Shown: positions 1 through 6,188 of the stretch, one piece after another
How positions within the stretch are numbered: the first letter of the stretch is position 1
Layout: the number at the start of each line of letters is the position of its first letter
NCBI GenBank assembly: GCA_946886725.1
Contig: CAMPJF010000034.1
Location: 1 to 9,493, forward strand
Length of the DNA: 9,493 nt
Source: an uncultured Candidatus Saccharibacteria bacterium
GTDB lineage: Bacteria > Patescibacteria > Saccharimonadia > Saccharimonadales > UBA6022
Direction: 5' to 3'
Translations under genes and position numbers: made by a program
The notes under the pieces: generated by a model
Told to the model about the DNA's origin: nothing
What the model saw: the letters and a program-made list of their open reading frames with translations, nothing else
The model's database searches: none

Positions 1-1371
1 GACGAACACGGCAACAAAATTGCCGCCAAAGCTGCTGAAAATAATCTTGATCCAAAAGTATATACTGATCAAATGTACGGTAATTTTGAGTTACTGATGC
101 AAAAGGTCGGGTCTAGCTATACGGACTTTATTCGCACGACGGATCCACATCACATTGGTGCAGTCCAATATATTTGGCAAAAACTGCAGCCATATATTTA
201 TAAAGGTACGTACGAAGGATGGTACTGCCAGGGGTGTGAGTCATTTGTAACTGACAAAGAGGCGACCACAAATAACGGCGTCTGCCCTGACCACAACCAG
301 CCGTATCAACGACTCAGTGAGGATAACTATTATCTGAAAACGAGTGCCTTTACTGAGAAAGTGCGGGACGCTATCGAAACTGGCCGCATGGAAATCATGC
401 CGGAATTCCGCAAAAAAGAGTTTCTAGAACTGATCAAGGATGGTCTTCAGGATGTCAGTATTTCTCGTCCGCGTAAAAATCTGACTTGGGGTGTTGCTGT
501 CCCTGGTGATCCGGATCAAATCATGTACGTCTGGATTGATGCGCTCGCTAATTACATTACCGTCCTTGGCTATCCCGACAAAGAAGGTTGGCAAGAATAC
601 TGGCCAGCCGATGTGCAGGTGATTGGCAAAGATATTCTTCGGTTCCATGCGGGTATTTGGCCTGCAATGCTACTCGGTCTTGGTATTTCACTGCCAAAGA
701 AGCTGATGGTGCATGGCCATATTAATGTTGGTAACGTCAAAATGAGCAAATCGCTTGGCAACGTTGTTGATCCGAACAAAGTCATTGATGAATATGGTCT
801 GGATGCATTCCGCTACTTCTTCTCGCGTCATATTCCAACGCTTGATGACGGTGACTTTACCTGGGAAAAGTTTGAAACGGCTTATAACACTGAGCTTGGT
901 AATGATCTTGGTAATTTAATCTCACGTGTTGCCAGTATGGTATCGCGCTATCAGAGTGGTGTTATCGGTGACGCTTTGCAATCCGACCACGATATGAAGC
1001 CATACTTTGATGCTATGAATAATTTGCAATTCGACCAAGCGTTGGATAATGTTTGGCTGACGGTTCGTTCATTAAATAAATATATCGAAATGGTCAAGCC
1101 ATGGGAAATTGCAAAAAATCGAGAGTCTGATCCTGATGCCGAAGCGCATCTCGGTGAAGTGCTCGGACATGCTGTTGGTACGTTAGTCCAGATCGGTCAC
1201 CAGCTTGCGCCGTTTCTACCTAATACCTCGGCGGTGATTGAAAAAACGTTTGGCAGTGGCGTTATTGCTCCAATCGAGTCGCCAGGTGGTCTATTTCCAA
1301 AGATTTATCAGTATTCTGAGGATCCACGCGCTGCTTCGAAATCCGCTACACCACCTATAACAGGAGTGTAG
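1..1371 (+). CDS. metG: Methionyl-tRNA synthetase, 5'-truncated by the window edge
   Basis: This class I synthetase charges tRNA-Met with methionine in the cytoplasm. The frame is open from base 1, so the start lies upstream; 456 residues are visible and roughly 50-60 N-terminal residues, including the HIGH motif, should be missing. The first codons read DEHGNKI, the usual family segment just after the nucleotide-binding strand. The zinc knuckle is C-x2-C-x15-C-x2-H (Cys at 226 and 235, Cys at 283, His at 292), the single-knuckle form known from Thermus-type enzymes. YVWIDALANY is the conserved core segment, and KMSKS is at 739-753. The alpha-helical anticodon-binding domain follows. The protein ends after a short Ser/Pro-rich tail, so the C-terminal Trbp111/EMAP-like dimerisation domain of longer MetRS proteins is absent; full length would be about 510 aa. 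Stop is TAG. tatD begins one base later, so the two are probably cotranscribed. Confidence 0.96.
   Translation, partial: DEHGNKIAAKAAENNLDPKVYTDQMYGNFELLMQKVGSSYTDFIRTTDPHHIGAVQYIWQKLQPYIYKGTYEGWYCQGCESFVTDKEATTNNGVCPDHNQPYQRLSEDNYYLKTSAFTEKVRDAIETGRMEIMPEFRKKEFLELIKDGLQDVSISRPRKNLTWGVAVPGDPDQIMYVWIDALANYITVLGYPDKEGWQEYWPADVQVIGKDILRFHAGIWPAMLLGLGISLPKKLMVHGHINVGNVKMSKSLGNVVDPNKVIDEYGLDAFRYFFSRHIPTLDDGDFTWEKFETAYNTELGNDLGNLISRVASMVSRYQSGVIGDALQSDHDMKPYFDAMNNLQFDQALDNVWLTVRSLNKYIEMVKPWEIAKNRESDPDAEAHLGEVLGHAVGTLVQIGHQLAPFLPNTSAVIEKTFGSGVIAPIESPGGLFPKIYQYSEDPRAASKSATPPITGV
1362..1366 (+). promoter_or_regulatory. Ribosome binding site of tatD
   Basis: AGGAG lies six bases before the ATG at 1373, inside the last codons of metG. 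It fixes the tatD start and shows that this gene is translated from an internal Shine-Dalgarno on a metG-tatD message. Confidence 0.75.
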
Positions 1372-1372
1372 G

Positions 1373-2119
1373 ATGCTTGTTGATACGCATTGTCACGTAC
1401 ATGAGCCAAGCTATCCGCTTGCGACTAGTGACATCTTACGCCGTGCTCAAGAATCGGGGGTGGAAAAGATGGTATGCGTTGGTACCAGTGAGCAAAGTTC
1501 GCTAGAAGCAATTCAATTTGCCGAGAAGTATGATCACGTCTTTGCGTCGATCGGCGTCCATCCGCACGACACTAAAGACGGATACGCTGCATTAGAGGCG
1601 TTGCAGAGTCAAAAGATCGTTGCGGTGGGCGAGATTGGTCTAGATTATTTCTACACACACAGCCCCCGCGAAGTCCAGATCGCGGCGTTAAGGGTGCAAA
1701 TCGAGCTGGCTATATCTCGGGATTTGCCAATTATTTTTCATGTGCGCGACGCTTTTGATGATTTTTGGCCTATTTTCGATAGTTACGCGCCGAACATCAG
1801 AGGAGTTTTACATAGTTTTACTGATTCAAAAGAGAACATGATGGCTGCAATTGAACGAGGTTTGTATATTGGCGTTAATGGCATTAGTACCTTCACTAAG
1901 GATGAGCCGCAGAAGGAAATGTTCGCCTCAATCCCCGTGGATCGATTGCTTGTCGAAACCGACGCGCCTTTCTTGACACCTAGTCCCTTACGTGGTAAAG
2001 TGAATGAGCCAGCATATGTTAGACAAGTAGCTGAACATCATGCGAGAATCCATGGATTGTCATTTGATGAACTAGCTGCTATAACGTCAGCAAATGCTCA
2101 TGCGTTATTCGCACTCTAA
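1373..2119 (+). CDS. tatD: TatD-family metal-dependent hydrolase/DNase
   Basis: This cytoplasmic TIM-barrel metallohydrolase has 248 aa, the usual family length (E. coli TatD is about 260). Visible metal-site residues are H6 and H8 in the N-terminal DTHCHVH, E87 in VGEIGLDYF, H123 in FHVRDA, H147 in VLHSFTD, and D197 in the signature ETDAPFLTPSPLRGK. Family members are 3'-5' exonucleases acting on DNA and RNA in repair, and some relatives deacylate D-aminoacyl-tRNA; the sequence alone cannot separate these roles. The usual Cys after the fourth ligand (HCFTG) is Ser here, which is a tolerated variation. The ATG follows metG by one base with a good Shine-Dalgarno. metG-tatD adjacency also occurs in Firmicutes such as Bacillus (metS-yabD), which supports both calls. 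Stop is TAA. Confidence 0.93.
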   Translation: MLVDTHCHVHEPSYPLATSDILRRAQESGVEKMVCVGTSEQSSLEAIQFAEKYDHVFASIGVHPHDTKDGYAALEALQSQKIVAVGEIGLDYFYTHSPREVQIAALRVQIELAISRDLPIIFHVRDAFDDFWPIFDSYAPNIRGVLHSFTDSKENMMAAIERGLYIGVNGISTFTKDEPQKEMFASIPVDRLLVETDAPFLTPSPLRGKVNEPAYVRQVAEHHARIHGLSFDELAAITSANAHALFAL

Positions 2120-2133
2120 TAATAAATACAAAC

Positions 2134-2175
2134 AGTAAAACGCACTAACTTTAATGTATAAAGTGGAAGTTTACT
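2134..2175 (+). promoter_or_regulatory. Nested inverted repeats with -10-like box before the 2176 gene
   Basis: The 56-bp tatD-2176 gap is AT-rich. It holds an inner inverted repeat, ACTTTA (2148-2153) with TAAAGT (2159-2164) around a 5-base loop, and an outer one, AGTAAA (2134-2139) with TTTACT (2170-2175). TATAAA at 2157-2162 could serve as a -10 box with no recognisable -35. GGAAG at 2165-2169 is a plausible Shine-Dalgarno six bases before ATG 2176. The arms overlap both the -10-like box and the ribosome binding site, so an operator or folded leader is possible. Short AT-rich repeats also arise by chance. Confidence 0.35.
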
Positions 2176-2631
2176 ATGCAACAAGAACAATATACGCCGC
2201 CACAATCCGAGCAGCCATCATGGTATGGTGTAGAATCTTATGCACCGGAACGTCAGCTCGACACCGACCAGACGTCGATTGAAGTGCTTCGCGCGCGCCG
2301 CGCTGCCGCAGAAGCTCTTGCTTCAATACCGTCAGGTGTATTAGAGGCTATCCCTGTGACAGCCGAAAAACTGCGCCAAGGCCAGTTACGAGAAGTCGGC
2401 GCTATCGGGGCTCGACTGACGCAGTTTCGACAGGCATATCAGGAGAATAACTTTGATCTTAGCGACAACGGCGACGACGAAGTCCGCACGGCGATGTTTG
2501 ACCAGTCAGCGCTAAAAAGCGAGGATACGATAAACCTTACAGAAGTAGACGAGATTGATCCGGATATGTTCACTGCACAAGAGCCTGATGTGCAGAGCTC
2601 GACGCAGGATATGTTCGACAAAGCCGCTTAG
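2176..2631 (+). CDS. Unrecognised acidic cytoplasmic protein, 151 aa
   Basis: I do not recognise a family. The protein is hydrophilic, with no signal peptide, no membrane segment and no cysteine. Residues 1-30 are Gln/Pro/Ser-rich and probably disordered. Residues about 33-90 look helical, with an Arg/Ala-rich stretch around VLRARRAAAEAL and conserved-looking glycines. Residues about 92-151 are strongly acidic (Asp/Glu with few basic residues) and probably disordered, ending in DMFDKAA. The ATG at 2176 has GGAAG six bases upstream and is the first sensible start after tatD. The next gene starts nine bases after the TAG stop, so both are probably on one transcript. Composition is consistent with a real gene. 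A lineage-specific scaffold or interaction protein is possible, but nothing in the sequence shows it. Confidence 0.75.
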   Translation: MQQEQYTPPQSEQPSWYGVESYAPERQLDTDQTSIEVLRARRAAAEALASIPSGVLEAIPVTAEKLRQGQLREVGAIGARLTQFRQAYQENNFDLSDNGDDEVRTAMFDQSALKSEDTINLTEVDEIDPDMFTAQEPDVQSSTQDMFDKAA

Positions 2632-2640
2632 GTTAGTACT

Positions 2641-3078
2641 ATGAGCAGTCTATTTAAAAAAGCCTTGCAACTCATTACCGGCGACTCCGATCAAGGAGCT
2701 GCTGCACTTCGTATGCCGAAGAAACACTTGTTCAGTAAATTTACGGAACGTGAACTTATTCAACTAGAAAGTGAAATTGGCGCAAAGCTTTTCGGCCCGA
2801 TCCCAGACGGCTACAGGCGAGAATTTTTTTGCTTGGATGAAAAAACTTGGATCTGGTACGAAGAGGGACCTAATGCTCAAACGGGCGAAATAGAACAGTC
2901 GACAACTCGCTACGAAGTGCATGATAATGGCATATTAAAAGTCCAGGGTGGTTCTCGCTATACCTTTATCGAAGGTGCGGAACTAGATAATCTCGTCATG
3001 GCCACACGCATGTACTACGAGCAAGTTGCGCGCGGCGTGTACAAGCGTGACCCGCGTACAGGCAAAATGCTCGCCTAA
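2641..3078 (+). CDS. Unrecognised conserved-looking protein, 145 aa
   Basis: I know no named function. The protein is globular and cytoplasmic, without signal peptide or membrane helix. After a short N-terminal helix (SSLFKKALQLI), residues about 33-60 form a Glu/Leu-rich helix leading to FGPIPDGYRREF. Residues about 60-112 are rich in aromatics and alternate like beta-strands (FFCLDEKTWIWYEEGP, TRYEVHDNGILKV, SRYTFIEGAEL), suggesting a small beta-sheet domain. The last 30 residues are helical and basic (MYYEQVARGVYKRDP). There is a single cysteine, C64. The start ATG has only a weak AGG (2630-2632) eight bases upstream, so reinitiation after the previous gene is likely. The pattern resembles hypothetical proteins I associate with Saccharibacteria, but that is recall and was not checked. 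Confidence 0.78.
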   Translation: MSSLFKKALQLITGDSDQGAAALRMPKKHLFSKFTERELIQLESEIGAKLFGPIPDGYRREFFCLDEKTWIWYEEGPNAQTGEIEQSTTRYEVHDNGILKVQGGSRYTFIEGAELDNLVMATRMYYEQVARGVYKRDPRTGKMLA

Positions 3079-3081
3079 ATT

Positions 3082-3090
3082 TGCTATACT
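3082..3090 (+). promoter_or_regulatory. Extended -10 promoter of the cysteine desulfurase operon
   Basis: TGCTATACT is an extended -10 (TG at 3082-3083, hexamer TATACT at 3085-3090), starting four bases after the preceding TAA stop. No -35 is visible at 16-18 bases, as is common for extended -10 promoters. Transcription should begin about 3096-3098, which coincides with an in-frame GTG at 3098 and leaves at most about five leader bases before ATG 3101. It probably drives the desulfurase-DUF218-mnmA trio. Confidence 0.6.
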
Positions 3091-3100
3091 AAGAAGAGTG

Positions 3101-4255
3101 ATGCAATCAGAATTACTATACCTTGACCATGCCGCCGCTACTCCGATGGACGAGCGTGTTCTTCGTGTGATGCAGCCATACTTTTCTGAACTTTTTTTTA
3201 ACCCATCTAGCCCTTATGCTCCTGCGCTGTCAGTCCGTCAAGATTATGAAGCTGCAAAGCAGGTAATTGGCGCGGCAATTGGTGCGAAGGGTGACGAGCT
3301 CGTCATAACGGCAGGGGCTACTGAATCAATAAATCTGGCGTTTACCAGTGTTGGCGGACACGTCATTACTGCAAACATCGAACATCATGCAGTGCTTGCT
3401 GCGGCAAAACGCCACGATCACACGGTCGTCGCTAGTGACGATAAAGGGGTAGTTTCGGCTGATGCAATTCGCGTTGCTATTCGCCCCGACACACGGCTAA
3501 TCAGTATCGCCCTTGCAAATAACGAACTAGGTACAGTCCAGCCGCTTCGCGATATCGCAGCAGTCGTGCATAGCGAGCGTGGCAAGCGACGCCAATCTGG
3601 CAATACGACGCCAATTTACCTTCACAGTGATGCGTCGCAAGGGGCTGGTCAATTAGATATTCATGTTTCTCGGCTTGGCGTTGATATGCTGACGCTAAAC
3701 GCAGGCAAGGTGTACGGACCAAAGCAAGTAGGTTTACTGTGGGCCTCAAGTCATGTGCTGCTCAATCCACAGATCGTAGGTGGCGGCCAAGAGAGAGGCG
3801 TGCGCAGTGGTACTGAAAACGTTGCGGGAGTAGTTGGATTTGCCAAAGCTATGGAGCTTGCGGATGCCCACAGAAAATACGAGGCAGATCGGCTGCGTCT
3901 TCTGCGCGATGGGCTGCAAAAAAAACTGACCGATGCATTTTCGGACGCGGTCATTTCGGGTTCGCAAAAGCGTCGTTTGCCGGGTCATTTGCATATCTCA
4001 TTTCCGGGACTTGATGCGGAGCGATTGGTGTTTGCGCTCGAGATGCGCGGCGTAATGGTCGCAACGGGCAGCGCGTGTGCGGCGAACAAAGGGACGCGCT
4101 CGCATGTCTTGACTGCGATTAATTTAGCGCCAGAAATTGCTGATGGCAGCTTGCGCTTGACACTTGGTCATCTGTCGACAGCCGAGACGATTGCCAAGGC
4201 TGGTGATATTATCATCGAAGAGATCACACGTGAGCGGCAAAGGGTGGCGGCATGA
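3101..4255 (+). CDS. iscS: Cysteine desulfurase, IscS/NifS-like (group I)
   Basis: This PLP enzyme takes sulfur from L-cysteine as an enzyme persulfide and yields alanine. It has 384 aa from ATG 3101. Visible residues: the N-terminal YLDHAAATPMD; T74 in GATESINL; H95/H96 in the PLP-stacking segment IEHHAVL; N141 in ANNELGT; D177 and Q180 in SDASQ; the Schiff-base K203; the RSGTEN motif at 236-241; and the persulfide Cys C326 in ATGSACAANKGT. The length of the loop after Cys matches group I (IscS/NifS). Oddities: the residues before the lysine read N-A-G where IscS has S-G-H, and about eight extra residues precede SDASQ. An upstream ATG at 3026 is in frame but would overlap the previous gene by 53 bases. 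GTG 3098 is an alternative start two-way tied with the promoter position. The stop overlaps the DUF218 start (ATGA). The nearby mnmA suggests tRNA thiolation as the sulfur sink. Confidence 0.93.
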   Translation: MQSELLYLDHAAATPMDERVLRVMQPYFSELFFNPSSPYAPALSVRQDYEAAKQVIGAAIGAKGDELVITAGATESINLAFTSVGGHVITANIEHHAVLAAAKRHDHTVVASDDKGVVSADAIRVAIRPDTRLISIALANNELGTVQPLRDIAAVVHSERGKRRQSGNTTPIYLHSDASQGAGQLDIHVSRLGVDMLTLNAGKVYGPKQVGLLWASSHVLLNPQIVGGGQERGVRSGTENVAGVVGFAKAMELADAHRKYEADRLRLLRDGLQKKLTDAFSDAVISGSQKRRLPGHLHISFPGLDAERLVFALEMRGVMVATGSACAANKGTRSHVLTAINLAPEIADGSLRLTLGHLSTAETIAKAGDIIIEEITRERQRVAA

Positions 4256-4854
4256 GATTGATTATTATATTGTTTGCAATTTTAACGACGGTCATCTTTT
4301 CGTTAACTGTTTATTTGGGGCCAGATGATTTGAAATTATGCAAAGATCTTCCCGATCATACACCGTCTTGTCAGCCTGTTGACGCTATCGTGGCAGTTAG
4401 CGGGGGCGATACGCAGTCGCGTGCCCGTGAGGCGATCGAGCTATATAAAAGCGGGTGGGCGCCGCGGCTGATCTTTTCTGGTGCGGCCCAAGATAAATCC
4501 GGCCCATCCAACGCAGAAGCGATGCGTGATATCGCACTCGATGCCGGTGTGCCTGCCGACGATGTCATTACAGAGGAAGAAGGTGAAACGACGCGTCAGA
4601 ATGCGGAAAACACATTAAATATATTTGTCGATAATGACATTTCCTCGGTTATTCTGGTGACGTCGGGGTACCACCAGCGGCGCGCGAGTTTGGAATTTAA
4701 CAAGCGAGCAGGATCGACGGTGACTGTTCGCAATCATCCCGTATCAATTGATCGACAATGGTCTAATTTGTGGTGGCTTACCCCAACCGGTTGGTACTTG
4801 GCGGGGAGCGAGCTAGTGAAAGTAGTCGCCTTTTATATTGTAGGTACGCGATGA
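4252..4854 (+). CDS. DUF218 (YdcF/SanA/ElyC-type) membrane-anchored protein
   Basis: This 200-aa protein has an N-terminal hydrophobic segment at residues about 2-22 (signal anchor), so the rest probably lies outside the cytoplasmic membrane. The DUF218 fold is visible as AIVAVSGGDTQSRAREAIELYKSG (residues 45-68), then RLIFSG (72-77), SNAEAMRDIALDAGVP (86-101), E109-E110 leading to TTRQNAENT (113-121), and ILVTSGYHQRRA (134-145). Relatives include E. coli SanA, ElyC and YdcF, tied to cell-envelope integrity or SAM binding; no catalytic activity is settled for the family. Cys 30 and 40 lie just after the anchor. Its start overlaps the desulfurase stop and its TGA overlaps the mnmA start, both as ATGA, so all three should be translationally coupled. 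Why an envelope protein sits between a sulfur donor and a tRNA thiolase is not explained by the sequence. Confidence 0.88.
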   Translation: MRLIIILFAILTTVIFSLTVYLGPDDLKLCKDLPDHTPSCQPVDAIVAVSGGDTQSRAREAIELYKSGWAPRLIFSGAAQDKSGPSNAEAMRDIALDAGVPADDVITEEEGETTRQNAENTLNIFVDNDISSVILVTSGYHQRRASLEFNKRAGSTVTVRNHPVSIDRQWSNLWWLTPTGWYLAGSELVKVVAFYIVGTR

Positions 4855-5888
4855 CAAAAGTATATGTAGGTATGAGCGGCGGTGTGGATAGTAGTCTGAC
4901 AGCGGCACTGCTTAAGGAGCAGGGTTATGATGTAACTGGTGTCTATATGAAAAACTGGACGCAGGATTTACCTGGTATGAAGTGCCCATGGGCGGATGAT
5001 TTGGCTGATGCGAAACGAGTTGCCGTGCAGCTGGGGATTGATTTTAAAGTCTACGATTTTGAGAATGAGTATAAGCACAAAGTCGTTGATTATATGATTA
5101 GTGAATATAAAGCGGGCCGAACGCCAAACCCTGACATTATGTGTAATCAGGAAGTGAAATTTAAAATATTTTTAGAAACCGCGCTCGAAGATGGAGCTGA
5201 CATGATTGCGACGGGGCATTATGCGCGTGTCGAAAATGGCGTACTTAAGATGGCTGTCGATGCCAATAAAGATCAAACGTATTTCTTGTACCGCGTCACA
5301 GGCGCAGCGCTTGAAAAGACGCTGTTTCCCCTTGGTGAATACACAAAGCCGACTGTTCGCGAAATGGCAAATGCACGCGGGTTATTTACGGCGGGAAAGA
5401 AAGATTCGCAAGGTATTTGCTTTGTGGGTAAAGTCGGGATTCGCGAATTTTTGTCGCAATACGTCGAGCAAGTACCAGGTAAAATTATCGATAAGAAATC
5501 AGGGAGCGTGCTGGGACACCACGACGGCGCAATTTTCTATACGCTTGGTCAGCGTCATGGTTTGGATCTTGGTGGTGGATTGCCATATTACGTCGTTGGC
5601 AAGGATATGGATAAAAATGAAGTTTATGTGACGACAGATTTGAATGATGCGACGCTGTGGAAAGCAACCGTTCTGCTGGATGCGGTTCACTGGATTAATG
5701 ATACGCCCGCGCCAGGCGTGTACGATATCCGCATTCGCCATCGGGCCGCGCTAACCGCGGCTGATGTTGTACTGGACGGCGACACGGTTGCGTTGACGCT
5801 TCACGACGAACAGCGGGCAATTGCAAGTGGTCAATCTGTCGTGGTATATAGCGGAGATATTTGTCTAGGCGGCGGTATCGTTCTGTAA
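4851..5888 (+). CDS. mnmA: tRNA-specific 2-thiouridylase MnmA
   Basis: MnmA is a cytoplasmic enzyme that adenylates wobble U34 of the Lys, Glu and Gln tRNAs and replaces the 2-oxygen with sulfur. It has 345 aa from ATG 4851, slightly shorter than E. coli (368). The ATP PP-loop SGGVDSS is at residues 9-15. The nucleophile C98 lies in NPDIMCNQEVKF and the persulfide-carrying C190 in SQGICFVG, the pair equivalent to E. coli C102 and C199. TGHYAR (121-126) and DQTYFLY (141-147) are also conserved, and a beta-barrel C-terminal region follows (residues about 210-345). An in-frame ATG at 4770 would add 27 residues that do not fit the family and lie inside the upstream gene; the ATGA overlap favours 4851. 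Cotranscription with the desulfurase parallels the Bacillus YrvO-MnmA pair, in which sulfur passes directly without Tus proteins. Stop is TAA. Confidence 0.96.
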   Translation: MTKVYVGMSGGVDSSLTAALLKEQGYDVTGVYMKNWTQDLPGMKCPWADDLADAKRVAVQLGIDFKVYDFENEYKHKVVDYMISEYKAGRTPNPDIMCNQEVKFKIFLETALEDGADMIATGHYARVENGVLKMAVDANKDQTYFLYRVTGAALEKTLFPLGEYTKPTVREMANARGLFTAGKKDSQGICFVGKVGIREFLSQYVEQVPGKIIDKKSGSVLGHHDGAIFYTLGQRHGLDLGGGLPYYVVGKDMDKNEVYVTTDLNDATLWKATVLLDAVHWINDTPAPGVYDIRIRHRAALTAADVVLDGDTVALTLHDEQRAIASGQSVVVYSGDICLGGGIVL

Positions 5889-5901
5889 TCTGCTTTACAG
5901 A
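5882..5901 (+). terminator. Weak hairpin at the end of mnmA
   Basis: TCTGTAA (5882-5888) and TTACAGA (5895-5901) form a 7-bp stem with a 6-base loop spanning the mnmA stop codon, followed by CTAATTTT. It may be a weak or partial intrinsic terminator. The stem is AT-rich and the U tract is interrupted, so read-through into the next small gene is likely. Confidence 0.3.
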
Positions 5902-5920
5902 TCTAATTTTCAAAGCTCGT

Positions 5921-5926
5921 CATAAT
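5921..5926 (+). promoter_or_regulatory. Possible -10 box for the 55-aa gene
   Basis: CATAAT matches five of six consensus -10 bases in the 71-bp gap after mnmA. There is no -35 at a workable spacing (TTTACA at 5894-5899 is 21 bases away) and no TG extension. It would give a leader of about 25 bases containing the strong Shine-Dalgarno. Confidence 0.28.
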
Positions 5927-5946
5927 AAAAGCACAACAACTAGCAG

Positions 5947-5955
5947 AAGGAGGTG
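5947..5955 (+). promoter_or_regulatory. Perfect Shine-Dalgarno for the 55-aa gene
   Basis: AAGGAGGTG is complementary to all nine bases of the usual 16S rRNA anti-Shine-Dalgarno end, and the ATG at 5960 follows six bases after the core AGG. It is by far the strongest ribosome binding site in the window. It fixes the start at 5960, or less likely at the adjacent in-frame GTG 5957. Confidence 0.85.
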
Positions 5956-5959
5956 TGTG

Positions 5960-6127
5960 ATGGGTATGCTCGATGATGCAAAGGACAAGCTGCAAAAAGC
6001 AAAGGACACGACCGTGAATAAGTTGCATGAACAAAAAGGCAGAATGGAAGAGCGCCACGATCAAAAAGCGGAAAAGCAGCGCCAGGCGGATTATGACGAA
6101 TATGAACCTGAAGAAAAAGACGTCTAG
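5960..6127 (+). CDS. Small highly charged helical protein, 55 aa, unknown function
   Basis: I do not recognise this protein. From ATG 5960 it encodes 55 residues, about half of them Lys, Arg, Glu or Asp. Residues 1-40 (for example LDDAKDKLQKAKDTTVNKL) have the heptad-like spacing of an amphipathic or coiled-coil helix, and the last 12 residues are an acidic Asp/Tyr/Glu tail. There is no cysteine, signal or membrane segment. The general look resembles small stress or antitoxin-like proteins (CsbD-like, MT0933-like), but there is no diagnostic motif. Three signs make it a real gene despite its size: a perfect Shine-Dalgarno, its own short intergenic region, and a strong terminator 26 bases after the TAG stop. 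The frame stays open upstream to 5861, inside mnmA, but that extension is implausible. High expression is likely from the ribosome binding site. Confidence 0.8.
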   Translation: MGMLDDAKDKLQKAKDTTVNKLHEQKGRMEERHDQKAEKQRQADYDEYEPEEKDV

Positions 6128-6158
6128 CTTTTAGCTCGCGTTCCCGCCAACTAAAAGC
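6127..6158 (+). repeat. 8-bp inverted repeat competing with the terminator
   Basis: GCTTTTAG (6127-6134) and CTAAAAGC (6151-6158) are perfect inverted repeats around a 16-base loop. The right arm shares bases 6154-6158 with the 5' arm of the terminator hairpin, so the two RNA structures cannot coexist. The terminator stem is much longer and should win once it is fully transcribed. Confidence 0.45.
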
Positions 6159-6188
6159 GTAGCCGATCATATCGGTTGCGCTTTCTTT
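6154..6188 (+). terminator. Strong intrinsic terminator after the 55-aa gene
   Basis: Bases 6154-6167 pair with 6171-6184 in a 14-bp stem with two G-U wobbles and a 3-base CAT loop. The right arm ends in TTT and is followed by CTTTT, giving the U-rich run TTTCTTTT at 6182-6189. This closes the transcription unit that includes the 55-aa gene and possibly the desulfurase operon reading through. Confidence 0.85.

Noticed and set aside
3026..3100. In-frame ATG at 3026 as an upstream start of the cysteine desulfurase
   Set aside because: It would add 25 residues unlike the family N-terminus and overlap the previous gene by 53 bases. The promoter and the family alignment favour ATG 3101 or GTG 3098.
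4834..4839. TATATT upstream of mnmA as a separate promoter
   Set aside because: It lies within hydrophobic codons at the end of the DUF218 gene, is 11 bases from ATG with no TG extension or -35, and translational coupling already explains mnmA expression.
4770..4850. In-frame ATG at 4770 as the start of mnmA
   Set aside because: The extra 27 residues precede the usual N-terminus just before the PP-loop and lie inside the DUF218 gene. The ATGA overlap at 4851 is the normal coupling arrangement.
5206..5631. Plus-strand 141-codon frame inside mnmA
   Set aside because: It is out of frame with well-conserved MnmA sequence and its translation has no recognisable features. It is a by-product of the real gene.
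5861..5959. Longer 88-aa version of the small charged protein starting at 5861
   Set aside because: It begins within mnmA and its first 33 residues have a different, basic/Cys-Thr composition. The perfect Shine-Dalgarno points to 5960.
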